A DNA stretch of 64,000 nt from Microbacterium testaceum StLB037 (GTDB lineage Bacteria > Actinomycetota > Actinomycetes > Actinomycetales > Microbacteriaceae): contig NZ_VTQH01000003.1 of NCBI RefSeq assembly GCF_008763945.1, positions 1 to 64,000 of the forward strand, read 5' to 3'. Shown piece after piece: positions 16,841-25,909 of the stretch. Below the pieces are notes generated by a model. That model ran no database searches. It was not told the DNA's origin and saw only the letters and a program-made list of their open reading frames with translations. Made by a program: the position numbers and the translations under genes. Within the stretch, counting starts at the first letter, position 1. Every line of letters begins with the position of its first letter.

Positions 16841-18352
16841 ATGACCCGCACCCCCCTCAAGAACGACCTCGACGGCTACGAGGTCTGGTTCGTCACCGGC
16901 AGCCAGAACCTTTACGGCGAAGAGACGCTGAAGCAGGTCGCCGAGCAGTCGCAGGCCGTCGTCGAGGGCCTGAACGGCCTGCCGGTGAAGGTCGTCTGGA
17001 AGCCCGTGCTGAAGGACTCCGACAGCATCCGCCGCATGGCGCTCGAGATCAACGGCCGCGACGACGTCATCGGCGTCATCGCCTGGATGCACACCTTCAG
17101 CCCCGCGAAGATGTGGATCTCGGGGCTCGACGCCCTGCAGAAGCCGCTGCTGCACCTGCACACGCAGGCCAACGTCGAGCTGCCGTGGAACGACATCGAC
17201 TTCGACTTCATGAACCTGAACCAGGCCGCCCACGGCGACCGCGAGTTCGGGTACATCCAGACGCGTCTGGGCGTCGCACGCAAGACGGTCGTCGGCCACG
17301 TGTCGAACCCCGCCGTGCGCCAGCAGGTCGAGGACTGGGAGCGCGCCGCCGCCGGCTGGACCGCCGCCCGCACCCTCAAGCTCGCGCGTTTCGGTGACAA
17401 CATGCGCTTCGTCGCCGTCACCGAGGGCGACAAGACCGAGGCCGAGCTGCGCTTCGGCGTTCAGGTCAACACGTGGGGCGTCAACGAGCTCGTCGAGGCC
17501 GTGGAAGCGGCATCGGATGCCGACATCGACGCCCTCGTGCAGGAGTACGTCGACAGCTACGACGTCGTCGAGGAGCTGCTCCCCGGCGGCGCGCGCCACC
17601 AGTCGCTCCGCGACGGCGCGGCGATCGAGCTGGGCCTGCGCTCGTTTCTCGAGGAGGGCGGCTTCGGCGCCTTCACCACCTCGTTCGAAGACCTCGGCGC
17701 GCTCAAGCAGCTGCCCGGTCTCGCGGTGCAGCGGCTCATGGCCGAGGGCTACGGCTTCGGTGCCGAGGGTGACTGGAAGACGGCGATCCTCGTGCGCGTC
17801 GCGAACGTCATGGGTGCGGGCCTGCCCGGTGGTGCCTCGCTCATGGAGGACTACACCTACGACCTCGTGCCCGGCTCCGAGCGCATCCTCGGTGCCCACA
17901 TGCTCGAGGTCTCGCCCTCGCTGACCACGAAGAAGCCGCGCCTGGAGATCCACGAACTCGGCATCGGCGGCAAGGACGACCCGGTGCGCCTGGTCTTCAC
18001 CGCCGACGCGGGCCCCGCGCTCGTCGTTGCGATGAGCGACATGCGCGACCGCTTCCGCCTCGTGGCCAACGTCGTCGAGAACGTCGACGCCCCCGACCTG
18101 CCGAAGCTGCCCGTCGGCCGCGCCGTGTGGAAGCCCGCCCCCGACTTCGCGACCTCGGCCGGCTGCTGGCTCGCCGCCGGCGCCGCCCACCACACCGTCA
18201 TGACGACGGCCGTGGGCATCGAGGTGTTCCGCGACTTCGCCGAGATCGCCAAGACCGAGCTCGTCGTCATCGACGACGACACCACGGTCCGCGGCTTCCA
18301 GAGCGAGCTGCGCTGGAACCAGGCGTACTACCGCCTGGCCCAGGGCCTGTAA
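16841..18352 (+). CDS. araA: L-arabinose isomerase
   Basis: Converts L-arabinose to L-ribulose using Mn2+, 503 residues, the usual length. The N-terminus [19 protein letters not shown] is diagnostic. Active-site regions include [27 protein letters not shown], the acid pair region in [19 protein letters not shown], and HMLEVSPSL. The start ATG 16841 follows CGAAGGAAAAG and lies 23 bp after araB. It closes the operon regulator-araD-araB-araA; a GC-rich stem follows the stop. Confidence 0.98.
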   Translation: MTRTPLKNDLDGYEVWFVTGSQNLYGEETLKQVAEQSQAVVEGLNGLPVKVVWKPVLKDSDSIRRMALEINGRDDVIGVIAWMHTFSPAKMWISGLDALQKPLLHLHTQANVELPWNDIDFDFMNLNQAAHGDREFGYIQTRLGVARKTVVGHVSNPAVRQQVEDWERAAAGWTAARTLKLARFGDNMRFVAVTEGDKTEAELRFGVQVNTWGVNELVEAVEAASDADIDALVQEYVDSYDVVEELLPGGARHQSLRDGAAIELGLRSFLEEGGFGAFTTSFEDLGALKQLPGLAVQRLMAEGYGFGAEGDWKTAILVRVANVMGAGLPGGASLMEDYTYDLVPGSERILGAHMLEVSPSLTTKKPRLEIHELGIGGKDDPVRLVFTADAGPALVVAMSDMRDRFRLVANVVENVDAPDLPKLPVGRAVWKPAPDFATSAGCWLAAGAAHHTVMTTAVGIEVFRDFAEIAKTELVVIDDDTTVRGFQSELRWNQAYYRLAQGL

Positions 18353-18713
18353 GACCCGTCGTCCCGGGCCGCCCTCGCGTTCGTCGCGGGAGGCCCCGGG
18401 GCGATGCGGCACGTGCGCGTTCTGTTCGCTCGGAACGCGCCCCGGGTCGCCGAGGTGCCCCTTACCGCCTCGGCGAGCGGACCGTGCCCCGGATCCGTGG
18501 TGGCGGTGGGCTGCCCGGATCCGGGGCACTTCTTCGTTCACGGTGTGCTCGGCCGCACTTGTCGGCACGTGGGCGTTGTGGCATCCGGTGCTGAGTGCTG
18601 TGTCCGGGTTTCGGTGGAGGCGTGTCCCACGTTGTGCGGCCTGGGCCGGGTTGAGCCCGCACTTCTCGGGACATGGATGCCAGGGCGCCGGCGCCCCGGC
18701 ACGCGGCGGCCGC
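18353..18713. other. 361-bp gap with three hairpins, no gene recognised
   Basis: An imperfect GC-rich stem (about 18363-18401) directly after araA may act as its terminator. A 9-bp stem TCGCCGAGG/CCTCGGCGA spans 18447-18476. A perfect 13-bp stem GTGCCCCGGATCC/GGATCCGGGGCAC spans 18484-18529 with a 20-nt loop. Frames across this stretch give Arg/Gly/Cys-rich peptides without any domain. The rest (18530-18713) shows no signal I can name. Confidence 0.55.
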
Positions 18714-19367
18714 TCAGGACGGCGGCGTCGGCGCGAATGAGGCCAGGGCCGCGCGGTAAGCGGCGGAGTCGGCGCGGATCTCAGGGGTGACGAGCAGGCC
18801 CGCCGCCCCGAGGGTGCGGACGTACGCCCCGCGGCACGGGAGGACGACGATCTGGACCAGGCCCCTGCGCCACGCGGGGACGAGGGCCTCGACGTCGCGC
18901 CGCTCGGGTATCTCGGCGAACGCGTGGGGACGAGCCGTACGCCGGGCGGCAAAGGCGCGCTCCTGAGCGTCGCGGTACGAGGGGTCGTCGAACACGTCGT
19001 CGCCGAACTCGTCGCGCCACGACGGGCCGCTCACCTCGGCGAGCAGGGTCGCGCGCTCCTCCGCGTCGAGATCCGACCGCATGAGGCGGTCCATCGCGGC
19101 AGAGTCGGTCGGGCGCCCCGCGTGTGCGATGACCGGTGCCCACAGAGCGGTCCAGGCTGTTTCCCACCGGGCGCGTTCGCTCCGGTCGAGGGTCCGCGCT
19201 GCCGGCGCGGGGGTGTCGAGCACGGGCGGCGGAACGTCCCCCGAGACCTCGAGTCCGTAGGCTTCGCGCACCCATAGCATCTCGAACGCCTCATGCGGGC
19301 TGTCCTGGATCGACAGGAGCATCTCGTGCGGCCAGGGATCACCGGGAACGGGGTGGGCGGACTGCAT
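18714..19367 (-). CDS. Hypothetical protein, 217 residues
   Basis: A soluble, acidic protein with no signal peptide or membrane segment. It has many Asp/Glu/Arg/Trp residues (SGPSWRDEFGDDVFDDPSYRDAQERAF is a sample region near residue 110, given here only by its edges SGPSW and ERAF). Actinobacterial hypothetical proteins of this size and style are common, but I do not recognise a family or function. The start ATG 19367 gives a natural N-terminus MQSAHPVPGDPWPHEMLLSI. It is followed upstream by a lipoprotein gene on the same strand, with 69 bp between them. Confidence 0.65.
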   Translation of the reverse strand: MQSAHPVPGDPWPHEMLLSIQDSPHEAFEMLWVREAYGLEVSGDVPPPVLDTPAPAARTLDRSERARWETAWTALWAPVIAHAGRPTDSAAMDRLMRSDLDAEERATLLAEVSGPSWRDEFGDDVFDDPSYRDAQERAFAARRTARPHAFAEIPERRDVEALVPAWRRGLVQIVVLPCRGAYVRTLGAAGLLVTPEIRADSAAYRAALASFAPTPPS

Positions 19368-19436
19368 GCCTCCATGGTGACGGAGTCGTCGGCGGGTGTC
19401 ACCGCGCTGGCCGGAAGGCGAAGGAGCGGCGGCGGC

Positions 19437-19856
19437 TCAGGGGCGCCGCACGAGCAGGGTGTCTCCGATGAGCTCCGCGTTCTCTGCCGTGAGGTCCTGC
19501 GGCGCCGACGCGAACTCGACCTTCACGTTGCCGATGGTCAGCGAGATGCTGCCGCCCCCACAGCTGGCCGTGTATGAGGCCACGGAATCAGCCGCCCGAG
19601 CGACGATGCAGACGTGCCGCGCGCCGTCTTGGGCCGCCCAGTAGTGGTCGCCGCCCGAGTCCTCGCCGACGTACCGGCTGGTGCTCGCGTCCCAGAGCGG
19701 CATGACGTCGTCGGGCAGGCGATCCTTCGGCGTCTGCTCGCGAGAGAAGATCGCATCGTGTTCGGCGGATCCCCCGAGGGTGGGCCCGCCGCTCGTGCAC
19801 CCCGCGAGTAGCGATGCCGTGACGGCGAGAAGGGCGGCGACGGTGCGGCGTCTCAT
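19437..19856 (-). CDS. Small lipoprotein of unknown function
   Basis: A 139-residue secreted lipoprotein. The signal peptide MRRRTVAALLAVTASLLAGC ends with lipobox LLAGC and Cys20. The mature part contains one further cysteine pair (HVCIVAR and TASCGGG), likely a disulfide, and otherwise beta-strand-like sequence. No function is recognised. ATG 19856 is preferred; a GTG immediately before it is also possible. Confidence 0.75.
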   Translation of the reverse strand: MRRRTVAALLAVTASLLAGCTSGGPTLGGSAEHDAIFSREQTPKDRLPDDVMPLWDASTSRYVGEDSGGDHYWAAQDGARHVCIVARAADSVASYTASCGGGSISLTIGNVKVEFASAPQDLTAENAELIGDTLLVRRP

Positions 19857-19901
19857 CACCCCACGGTAGGGAAGCGGCCCGCCGGGGGCAAGGATTCGCG
19901 G

Positions 19902-19950
19902 GTTCGGGGCGCGTTCGTCCGCTCGCGGCGCAGAATGTCCCGCCCCGAAC
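19902..19950 (-). terminator. Hairpin downstream of the dNTPase gene
   Basis: GTTCGGGGCG (19902-19911) and CGCCCCGAAC (19941-19950) form a perfect 10-bp stem with a 29-nt loop, starting 23 bp after the stop of the minus-strand gene at 19974. There is no T-run, so the terminator role is tentative. Confidence 0.4.
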
Positions 19951-19973
19951 GGAAACCCGCGCCCCAGACCGGA

Positions 19974-21563
19974 CTACAGTCGCTGCCCCAGCGCCCACAG
20001 CCGATCGGCGCGCCCCGAGATCGCCTCCGACAGCGCGAACGCCTGCGAGTCGGTGAGGGATGCCACGTAGTCCACGATTCCGCGGGAGCGCGCGAGCGTC
20101 TCGGCCTCGGCGTCCGAGGGGCGACGCTCGGCGGGCAGGGACGCGTACTGCTCGCGGGCCAGGGCGATGAGCTCGCGCAGGCGCCGCGGGGTGCGGGCGC
20201 GATCGAGGTCGTCGTCGAGCCACTCGCCGAGCGCGCGCACCGATCGCGCGAGGATGCGGCTCATGCCCCGCTGCTGGATCGCGAGGTCGGGGCGGCTGAG
20301 CACGAACCGCTTGTGCACGAATTTCAGCACCTCGACGTGGTGCCAGGCCCAGGGCGAGAGCACCACGGGGCCGGCCCGCGGGGTGTCGAGGGGACGCAGG
20401 CGCGCCGACTCCTGGAACCGGCGGATCCAGCGATCGGTGAACGCCGCGAGCCGCCGTTCGGCCGTCAGCGACCCGTCGAACGGGCGCGCGAGCAGATCGG
20501 TGACCATCTCGGCATCCACGTCGCTGACGGCGGCGAGGAAGGCCTCGTCGTCGGCGATCCACGGGTCGTCGCGCCGCATCTTGCGGCGCAGTCGCTCGAG
20601 GCCGGCCCCGGGCATGAGCTCGGCGCGGACCTCGGCGTCGTCGCGGTCGCGCCACTCGAGCACGTCGTCGAGCCACCCGCGGAACTCCGCGGCGATGGGC
20701 GCGTGATCGAGAATTCCCGCGCGGTAGAAGTCGTCGACGTCGTGCACCGAGTACGCGATGTCGTCGGCGAGGTCCATGACGGCGCCTTCGATGCTCTGGC
20801 GCAGGGGCTCGGCATCCACCCCCTGTCGGGCCTCGACGAGATCGGCGAGGTCGATGTCGTAGGCCGAGTACTTGTGCACCCGATACGCGCCGTCGGAGGA
20901 GCGACGGATGCCGCGGGGCGGCCCGATCTGCTCGACGTCGGCCGCGTCGACCGAAGGCGCCCAGGGGTACTTCGCCGAGGCCGCCCGGACGGCGGCGGTC
21001 AAGTTGAGCCCGCGCGGAGCGTTCTCGACGACGTCGAGCGCGGTCAGGATGCGATACGTCTGCGCGTTGCCCTCGAAGCCGTCGGGCAGACCCAGCTCTT
21101 CGCGGGCGAGGCGGTCGAGGGTGGACTCGCCGAGGTGCCCGAAGGGTGGGTGGCCGAGGTCGTGCGCGTACGCGGCGGCCTCGACGACCGTGGCATTGCA
21201 GACGTCGCCCTCGCTGGCTTGCCGCGAGCGGGTGTTCAACTGCAAGGCGACCACGCGCGCGATCGCGCTGACCTTGAGCGTGTGCGTCAGGCGGTTGTGG
21301 ACCGGCGCCCCGCCGATGGAGGGCGAGACGACCTGCGTCACGGCCGAGAGCCGCGAGAAATACGGCGAGAACTGGATGCGCTCGAGATCGATCGACCACG
21401 GGTCGGCGCGAGCGTCGTCGTGATCGGGATGGATCCGGGATGCTGGGTTGCCCACGACCCCGTCGTGGTGGGGACGCGTCGGCTCGGCGTCGGGCGCCGG
21501 GCCACCGGGCGCTGTGGCGCGCGCCTCGGTGGCTGGGGGAGCGGTCTCGTCGTGCAGTGTCAT
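19974..21563 (-). CDS. dgt: dGTP triphosphohydrolase family (HD-domain dNTPase)
   Basis: Predicted dNTP triphosphohydrolase of 529 residues. The HD signature is complete: RLTHTLKVSAIAR gives the first His, AAAYAHDLGHPPFGHLGE the His-Asp pair, and a later MDLADDIAYSVHDVDD the distal Asp. The N-terminus includes RIQFSPYFSRLSAVTQVV, typical of the family. The C-terminal part (about 380-529) is a helical extension of the kind seen in long Dgt proteins. Start ATG 21563 follows GGAAGGA. It is monocistronic here, between the lipoprotein gene and the GH3 operon. Specificity for dGTP over other dNTPs cannot be read from sequence. Confidence 0.9.
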   Translation of the reverse strand: MTLHDETAPPATEARATAPGGPAPDAEPTRPHHDGVVGNPASRIHPDHDDARADPWSIDLERIQFSPYFSRLSAVTQVVSPSIGGAPVHNRLTHTLKVSAIARVVALQLNTRSRQASEGDVCNATVVEAAAYAHDLGHPPFGHLGESTLDRLAREELGLPDGFEGNAQTYRILTALDVVENAPRGLNLTAAVRAASAKYPWAPSVDAADVEQIGPPRGIRRSSDGAYRVHKYSAYDIDLADLVEARQGVDAEPLRQSIEGAVMDLADDIAYSVHDVDDFYRAGILDHAPIAAEFRGWLDDVLEWRDRDDAEVRAELMPGAGLERLRRKMRRDDPWIADDEAFLAAVSDVDAEMVTDLLARPFDGSLTAERRLAAFTDRWIRRFQESARLRPLDTPRAGPVVLSPWAWHHVEVLKFVHKRFVLSRPDLAIQQRGMSRILARSVRALGEWLDDDLDRARTPRRLRELIALAREQYASLPAERRPSDAEAETLARSRGIVDYVASLTDSQAFALSEAISGRADRLWALGQRL

Positions 21564-21641
21564 CGGGTCCTTCCGCGGCGTCGATGGCGTGGATCCACGC
21601 TAACGCCAACGTGGAAGATCAGCGCCGCGGGCCGGGCCCGC

Positions 21642-23996
21642 TCAGCCCCGCCGCACCTCGACCTCGACCACCCGCGCGTCGTCGCCGCCCAGCTCGTACG
21701 TCGGGCCGGTGATCCGCAGCGCGACCGTCTCGTCGACCTCGGTGCACGAGGGCCCGAGCCGCAGCTCGACTTCTCCGGGCTCGACGACGCGGCGCATGGC
21801 CCGGTCGCTGTAGGCGAGCCGCGAGGCCGGCACGGTGAAGCGCACGTGGGCGCTCTCTCCGGGCCCGAGCTCGACGCGCGCGTACGCCACGAGCTGCGCG
21901 ACGGGGCGCGTGACGCTCGCGACCGGCCGGTGCGCGTAGATCTGCACGACGTCGGCGCCGCGCCGGGCTCCGGTGTTCTCCACCCGCAGTGACACGGTGA
22001 ACGCGTCGCCGGCGCGCACCTCGGCGGAGGTTCCGGAGGCCGGCACACCGGCGCCGACGGCGGTTCCGGTCCCCGTGACCCCGTCGACCGTCAGCCCGCC
22101 GCGCGCGAACGAGGTGTACGACAACCCGAACCCGAAGGGCCGCACCGGAGTCGGGTCGGTGCTCGTGACCCCCGAGGGGCCGCCGAGCAGGGGGTGCAGG
22201 TACGAGTACGGCTGCGCCCCGGCGGAGCGGGGGAGCGAGACGGGCAGGCGCCCCGAGGGGGTGGCATCCCCCGCCAGAAGCGCGGCGAGGGCGGGAGCGC
22301 CCTCTTCCCCGGGGAAGAACGCCTGCAGCACGGCCGCGGGACCACTCGCGGTGTCGAGCGCCCAGTCCAGTGCGTAGGGCCGTCCGGTCAGGAGCACGAG
22401 CACCACCGGTGTCCCCGTCGACACGACCGCCTCGACGAGTTGGCGCTGGACTCCCGGCAGGTCGAGGGAGTCGGCGTCGTTGCCCTCGCCGACGGTTCCG
22501 CGTCCGAAGAGACCGGCGCGGTCTCCGACGACGACGATCGCGACGTCGGCGTCTCGGGCGGTGGCGGCCGCGGCATCCAGGCCCGATACATCCGTGCCCT
22601 CCACCGCGCAGCCGACAGCGTACGAGACCTCGCCGAACTTCTCGACGAGCGCCTCGCGGACGGTCGGCAGTGAGAAGCCGAGCGGGAAGCTCGGGTGGTG
22701 CGCGAGTACGTGGTTCGCGAACGAATAGCACCCCATGAGGGCGTCGGTGCTGTCGGCGTTGGGACCGATCACCGCGATGCGGCCGGGGGCGGTGAGCGGC
22801 AGCACCCCGTCGTTGCGCAGCAGCACGACCGACTTCTCGGCGAGGCGGCGGGCCAGTGCCCGGTGCTCGGTGTCATCGAGGTCGACCGCGGTCGGGGCGT
22901 CGGAGAAATCGGCATCCAGCAGCCCGAGGTCTTCTTTCTCGGCGAGCACGCGTGCGACGGCGCGGTCGACGACGGCTTCGGGGAGGGCCCCGGATGCCAC
23001 CCGCTCGGCCAGCTGCGGGTAGGCGTCGGGCCCCGGAAGCTCGACGTCGATCCCCGCCTCGAGAGCGAGCTGGGCGGCCTCGCCGCGGTCGGCGGCGACC
23101 CCGTGCATGGACCGTAGGAACTCGACGGCGAAGTAGTCGGAGACGACCGTTCCGTCGAAGCCCCAGCGCCGGCGGAGCAGGTCGGTCAGCAGCTCCGGAT
23201 TCGAGGCCACGGGCACCCCGTCGATCTCGGTGTACGAGTTCATGACGCTGCGCACGCCGCCGTCGCGCACGGCCATCTCGAACGGGGGCAGGAAGACGTC
23301 CTGCAGCTCGCGCTGACCCGCCGAGACGGGGGCGTGGTTGCGTCCGGCCCGCGAGGCGGAGTAGCCGACGAAGTGCTTGAGCGTGGCATGCACGCCGGCC
23401 TCCTGCAGTCCACGGACGTAGGCCGTGCCGATGGTCCCCACGACGTAGGGGTCCTCGGCGATGCACTCGTCGACGCGCCCCCACCGCGCATCGCGCACGA
23501 CGTCCAGCACCGGAGCGAGCCCCTGGTGCACGCCGACCTCGCGCATCGAGCGACCGATCGCGGATGCCATGAGCTTCACGGCATCCGGATCGAAAGAGGC
23601 GCCCCAGGCCAGAGGCGTGGGGAAGGTCGCGGCCTTCCACGCCGCGAAGCCGGTCAGGCACTCCTCGTGGACGAGGGCCGGGATGCCGAGGCGCGTCTCG
23701 GTCTGCAGGCGACGCTGCTCGCCCCAGAGCCAGGCGGCGCGCTCGACGGGGTCGACGGGCCGCGTGCCGTAGACGCGCGTGAGGTGGCCGAGACCGTGCG
23801 CGGTGGCCTCGGCGTAGGCGGTCGAGGTGACCTTCTCGCCCGAGAGCGGGGCGACGACCTCGTCGCCCTGGTCGACCCAGTAGCCGACGAGCTGCGCGAG
23901 CTTCTCGTCCAGGGTCATGTCGGCCACGAGGGCGCTCACGCGGGGCGAGACCCCCGGCGTGCGGGCAGCACCGACGTCGGTGTTCTGGATGGTCAT
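21642..23996 (-). CDS. Glycoside hydrolase family 3 (beta-xylosidase/beta-glucosidase type)
   Basis: Intracellular GH3 enzyme of 784 residues with no signal peptide. The catalytic barrel (residues about 20-340) has LKHFVGY at 206-212 and the nucleophile Asp287 in VVSDYF. The second domain (about 390-600) has IAVIGPNADST and VVVGDRAGLFGRG, and a C-terminal fibronectin III-like domain starts near 680. It is the last gene of an operon with a binding protein and two permeases, seven bases after the inner permease. The substrate is likely a short xylo- or gluco-oligosaccharide carried in by that importer; the pentose gene context favours xylosides. Confidence 0.93.
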   Translation of the reverse strand: MTIQNTDVGAARTPGVSPRVSALVADMTLDEKLAQLVGYWVDQGDEVVAPLSGEKVTSTAYAEATAHGLGHLTRVYGTRPVDPVERAAWLWGEQRRLQTETRLGIPALVHEECLTGFAAWKAATFPTPLAWGASFDPDAVKLMASAIGRSMREVGVHQGLAPVLDVVRDARWGRVDECIAEDPYVVGTIGTAYVRGLQEAGVHATLKHFVGYSASRAGRNHAPVSAGQRELQDVFLPPFEMAVRDGGVRSVMNSYTEIDGVPVASNPELLTDLLRRRWGFDGTVVSDYFAVEFLRSMHGVAADRGEAAQLALEAGIDVELPGPDAYPQLAERVASGALPEAVVDRAVARVLAEKEDLGLLDADFSDAPTAVDLDDTEHRALARRLAEKSVVLLRNDGVLPLTAPGRIAVIGPNADSTDALMGCYSFANHVLAHHPSFPLGFSLPTVREALVEKFGEVSYAVGCAVEGTDVSGLDAAAATARDADVAIVVVGDRAGLFGRGTVGEGNDADSLDLPGVQRQLVEAVVSTGTPVVLVLLTGRPYALDWALDTASGPAAVLQAFFPGEEGAPALAALLAGDATPSGRLPVSLPRSAGAQPYSYLHPLLGGPSGVTSTDPTPVRPFGFGLSYTSFARGGLTVDGVTGTGTAVGAGVPASGTSAEVRAGDAFTVSLRVENTGARRGADVVQIYAHRPVASVTRPVAQLVAYARVELGPGESAHVRFTVPASRLAYSDRAMRRVVEPGEVELRLGPSCTEVDETVALRITGPTYELGGDDARVVEVEVRRG

Positions 23997-24003
23997 GGTC
24001 GGA

Positions 24004-24888
24004 TCAGCCCTTCACGGCACCGGTGAGGCCACCGACGATCCGGCGCTCGAAGACGCTGAAGAACAGCAGAGCGGGGATCATCGACAGCGAGGTGAAAGCG
24101 AGCACTCGCGCGGTGTCGACGGAGTACTGCGAGGCGAACGCCTGGGTGCCCAGCGGCAGCGTGAAGGCGGCCTCGTTGTTGAGGATGAACAGCGGCAGCA
24201 TGTACGAGTTCCAGCTGTTCACGAAGGCCAGGATGCCGACCGTCACGACCGCGGGGACCGCGAGGGGCAGCACCATGCGCCAGAAGAACCCGAGGCGGCC
24301 GAGGCCGTCGATGGAGGCGGCCTCCTGCAGCTCTTTCGGGATGGCGGCGAGGAACGGCGACAGGATGATGATCGTCAGCGGAAGGGCGAAGGCGATCTGC
24401 GGGACGATGACGCCGGCGAGCGAGTTCATCAGGCCGAGGCCCCGGACGAGGATGTACAGCGGCGTGATGGCCACCGTCATCGGGAACATCAGCCCCGCGG
24501 TGAAAAGCGCGAACACCGCACCGCGGCCGCGGAAGCGGTAGCGCGCCAGAGCGTAGGCGGCCATGAGGCCGAGGGCGACGACGAACACCGTGGTGGCGAT
24601 CGCCGCGATCGCGGAGTTGCCGACCTGGCCCCAGAAGACGGGGCTCGCCAGCACGTCGGCGTAGTTCTGCCAGTTCCAGGTGGTCGGAAAGCCCGAGGGA
24701 TCGACGGTGATCTCGGCGTTGGAGCGGAAGCCGCCCAGGATGATGAAGACGACCGGCGCCAGCATCATGCCGATCAGCAGCAGGGCGACGAAGCCGACGA
24801 CGACGCCGGTCGAGCGCTTGGAGCCCGCGGGGGCGCGCCGCACCGAGCGCGGGGCCTTCGGGGCGATGAGGGTGGCGGTGGCGGTCAT
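24004..24888 (-). CDS. CUT1 sugar ABC transporter permease (MalG-like)
   Basis: Inner-membrane permease of 294 residues with six membrane segments, the first at about 28-50. The cytoplasmic EAA loop is ELQEAASIDGLGRLGFFWRMVLPLAVPA, ending before the last two segments. It pairs with the upstream permease; its ATG 24888 overlaps the partner's stop (ATGA). The operon has no ATPase, which is usual for CUT1 systems that share a common MsiK-type ATPase encoded elsewhere. Confidence 0.93.
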   Translation of the reverse strand: MTATATLIAPKAPRSVRRAPAGSKRSTGVVVGFVALLLIGMMLAPVVFIILGGFRSNAEITVDPSGFPTTWNWQNYADVLASPVFWGQVGNSAIAAIATTVFVVALGLMAAYALARYRFRGRGAVFALFTAGLMFPMTVAITPLYILVRGLGLMNSLAGVIVPQIAFALPLTIIILSPFLAAIPKELQEAASIDGLGRLGFFWRMVLPLAVPAVVTVGILAFVNSWNSYMLPLFILNNEAAFTLPLGTQAFASQYSVDTARVLAFTSLSMIPALLFFSVFERRIVGGLTGAVKG

Positions 24889-25898
24889 TTCGAACCTCCC
24901 GTGAGGGCGCCGTCGGTGTCGCGCCGCAGCACGAAGCGCTGATAGACGAGGGCCACGGCGAGCGAGATGAGGAACATCACCACGGCCACGGCGCTGCCGT
25001 AGCCGAAGCTGCCGGCGTTGCGGCCGTTGGCGACCATGTAGGTGGCCATCGTCGAGGTGCCGGCGGTCGAGGCGACGTACTGGCCCCAGATGATCCAGAC
25101 GAGGTCGAACAACTGCAGCGAGCCGATGATCGACAGGAACGCCCAGATGCGGATCGTCGGGCCCATGAGCGGCAGCACGATGTGCCGTTGAATCTGCCAG
25201 TAGGAGGCGCCGTCGATGGCCGCGGCCTCACTGAGCTCCTCGGGGATGCCCTGGAGACCTGCGAGGAAGAGGATCACCGCGAAGCCGATGTACTTCCAGG
25301 TGATGATGATCAGCAGCGTCCAGATCGCCAACGCGGGGTCGGAGATCCAGTCGGCGCGGAGGGCGCCGAGCCCGATCTTCTCCAGAGCCCCGTTGACCGC
25401 GCCACCCGACTGGAGCATGAGGCCCCAGCCCAGACCGACGACGACCTCGGAGATGACGTAGGGCACGAAGATCAGCACGCGGATGAGCGATTGCGCCCGC
25501 ATCTTGCGGTTCAGCAGGAGCGAGAGGCCGAGCGCGAGCGGTCCCTGCAGCACGAGCGAGCCGATGACGATGAACGCGTTGTGCCCGAGGGCCTCGTGGA
25601 AGGCGGGGTCGGTGAGGATCGTGACGTAGTTGCGGAGGCCGACGAAATCGACGGGGGTGCCGAAGCCCGACCACTTGTAGAAGCCGTAATAGGCGGCCAG
25701 GGCGACGGGGAGGATGACGAACGAGACGAACACCACGAGCGCGGGGCCCAGGAGGATCGCGAGTTCGCCGCGGATGCGCCAGTTCTCGAGCCGACGCCGA
25801 GCGGGCGGCCGCCCGGCCGAGGGGGTGCGCGTGGCGCCCTCCTCGGCCGGGCGGCGAGACCCGGTGTCGGTCGCCGAAGCGGCCAGGTGGGTGGTCAT
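24885..25898 (-). CDS. CUT1 sugar ABC transporter permease (MalF-like)
   Basis: Permease of 337 residues. A disordered, charged N-terminus (about 1-45) precedes six membrane segments; the EAA loop ELSEAAAIDGASYWQIQRHIVLPLMGP is clear at about 240-265. ATG 25898 is the start because the open frame upstream of it overlaps the binding-protein gene in another phase. It lies 11 bp after the binding protein and overlaps the next permease by four bases. Confidence 0.93.
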   Translation of the reverse strand: MTTHLAASATDTGSRRPAEEGATRTPSAGRPPARRRLENWRIRGELAILLGPALVVFVSFVILPVALAAYYGFYKWSGFGTPVDFVGLRNYVTILTDPAFHEALGHNAFIVIGSLVLQGPLALGLSLLLNRKMRAQSLIRVLIFVPYVISEVVVGLGWGLMLQSGGAVNGALEKIGLGALRADWISDPALAIWTLLIIITWKYIGFAVILFLAGLQGIPEELSEAAAIDGASYWQIQRHIVLPLMGPTIRIWAFLSIIGSLQLFDLVWIIWGQYVASTAGTSTMATYMVANGRNAGSFGYGSAVAVVMFLISLAVALVYQRFVLRRDTDGALTGGSK

Positions 25899-25909
25899 GG
25901 GAGTCGGCC

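Noticed and set aside
18404..18790. A 128-codon plus-strand frame after araA
   Set aside because: Its composition is Arg/Gly/Cys/Pro-rich, no ribosome site is present, and it runs antisense into the end of the 18714-19367 gene.
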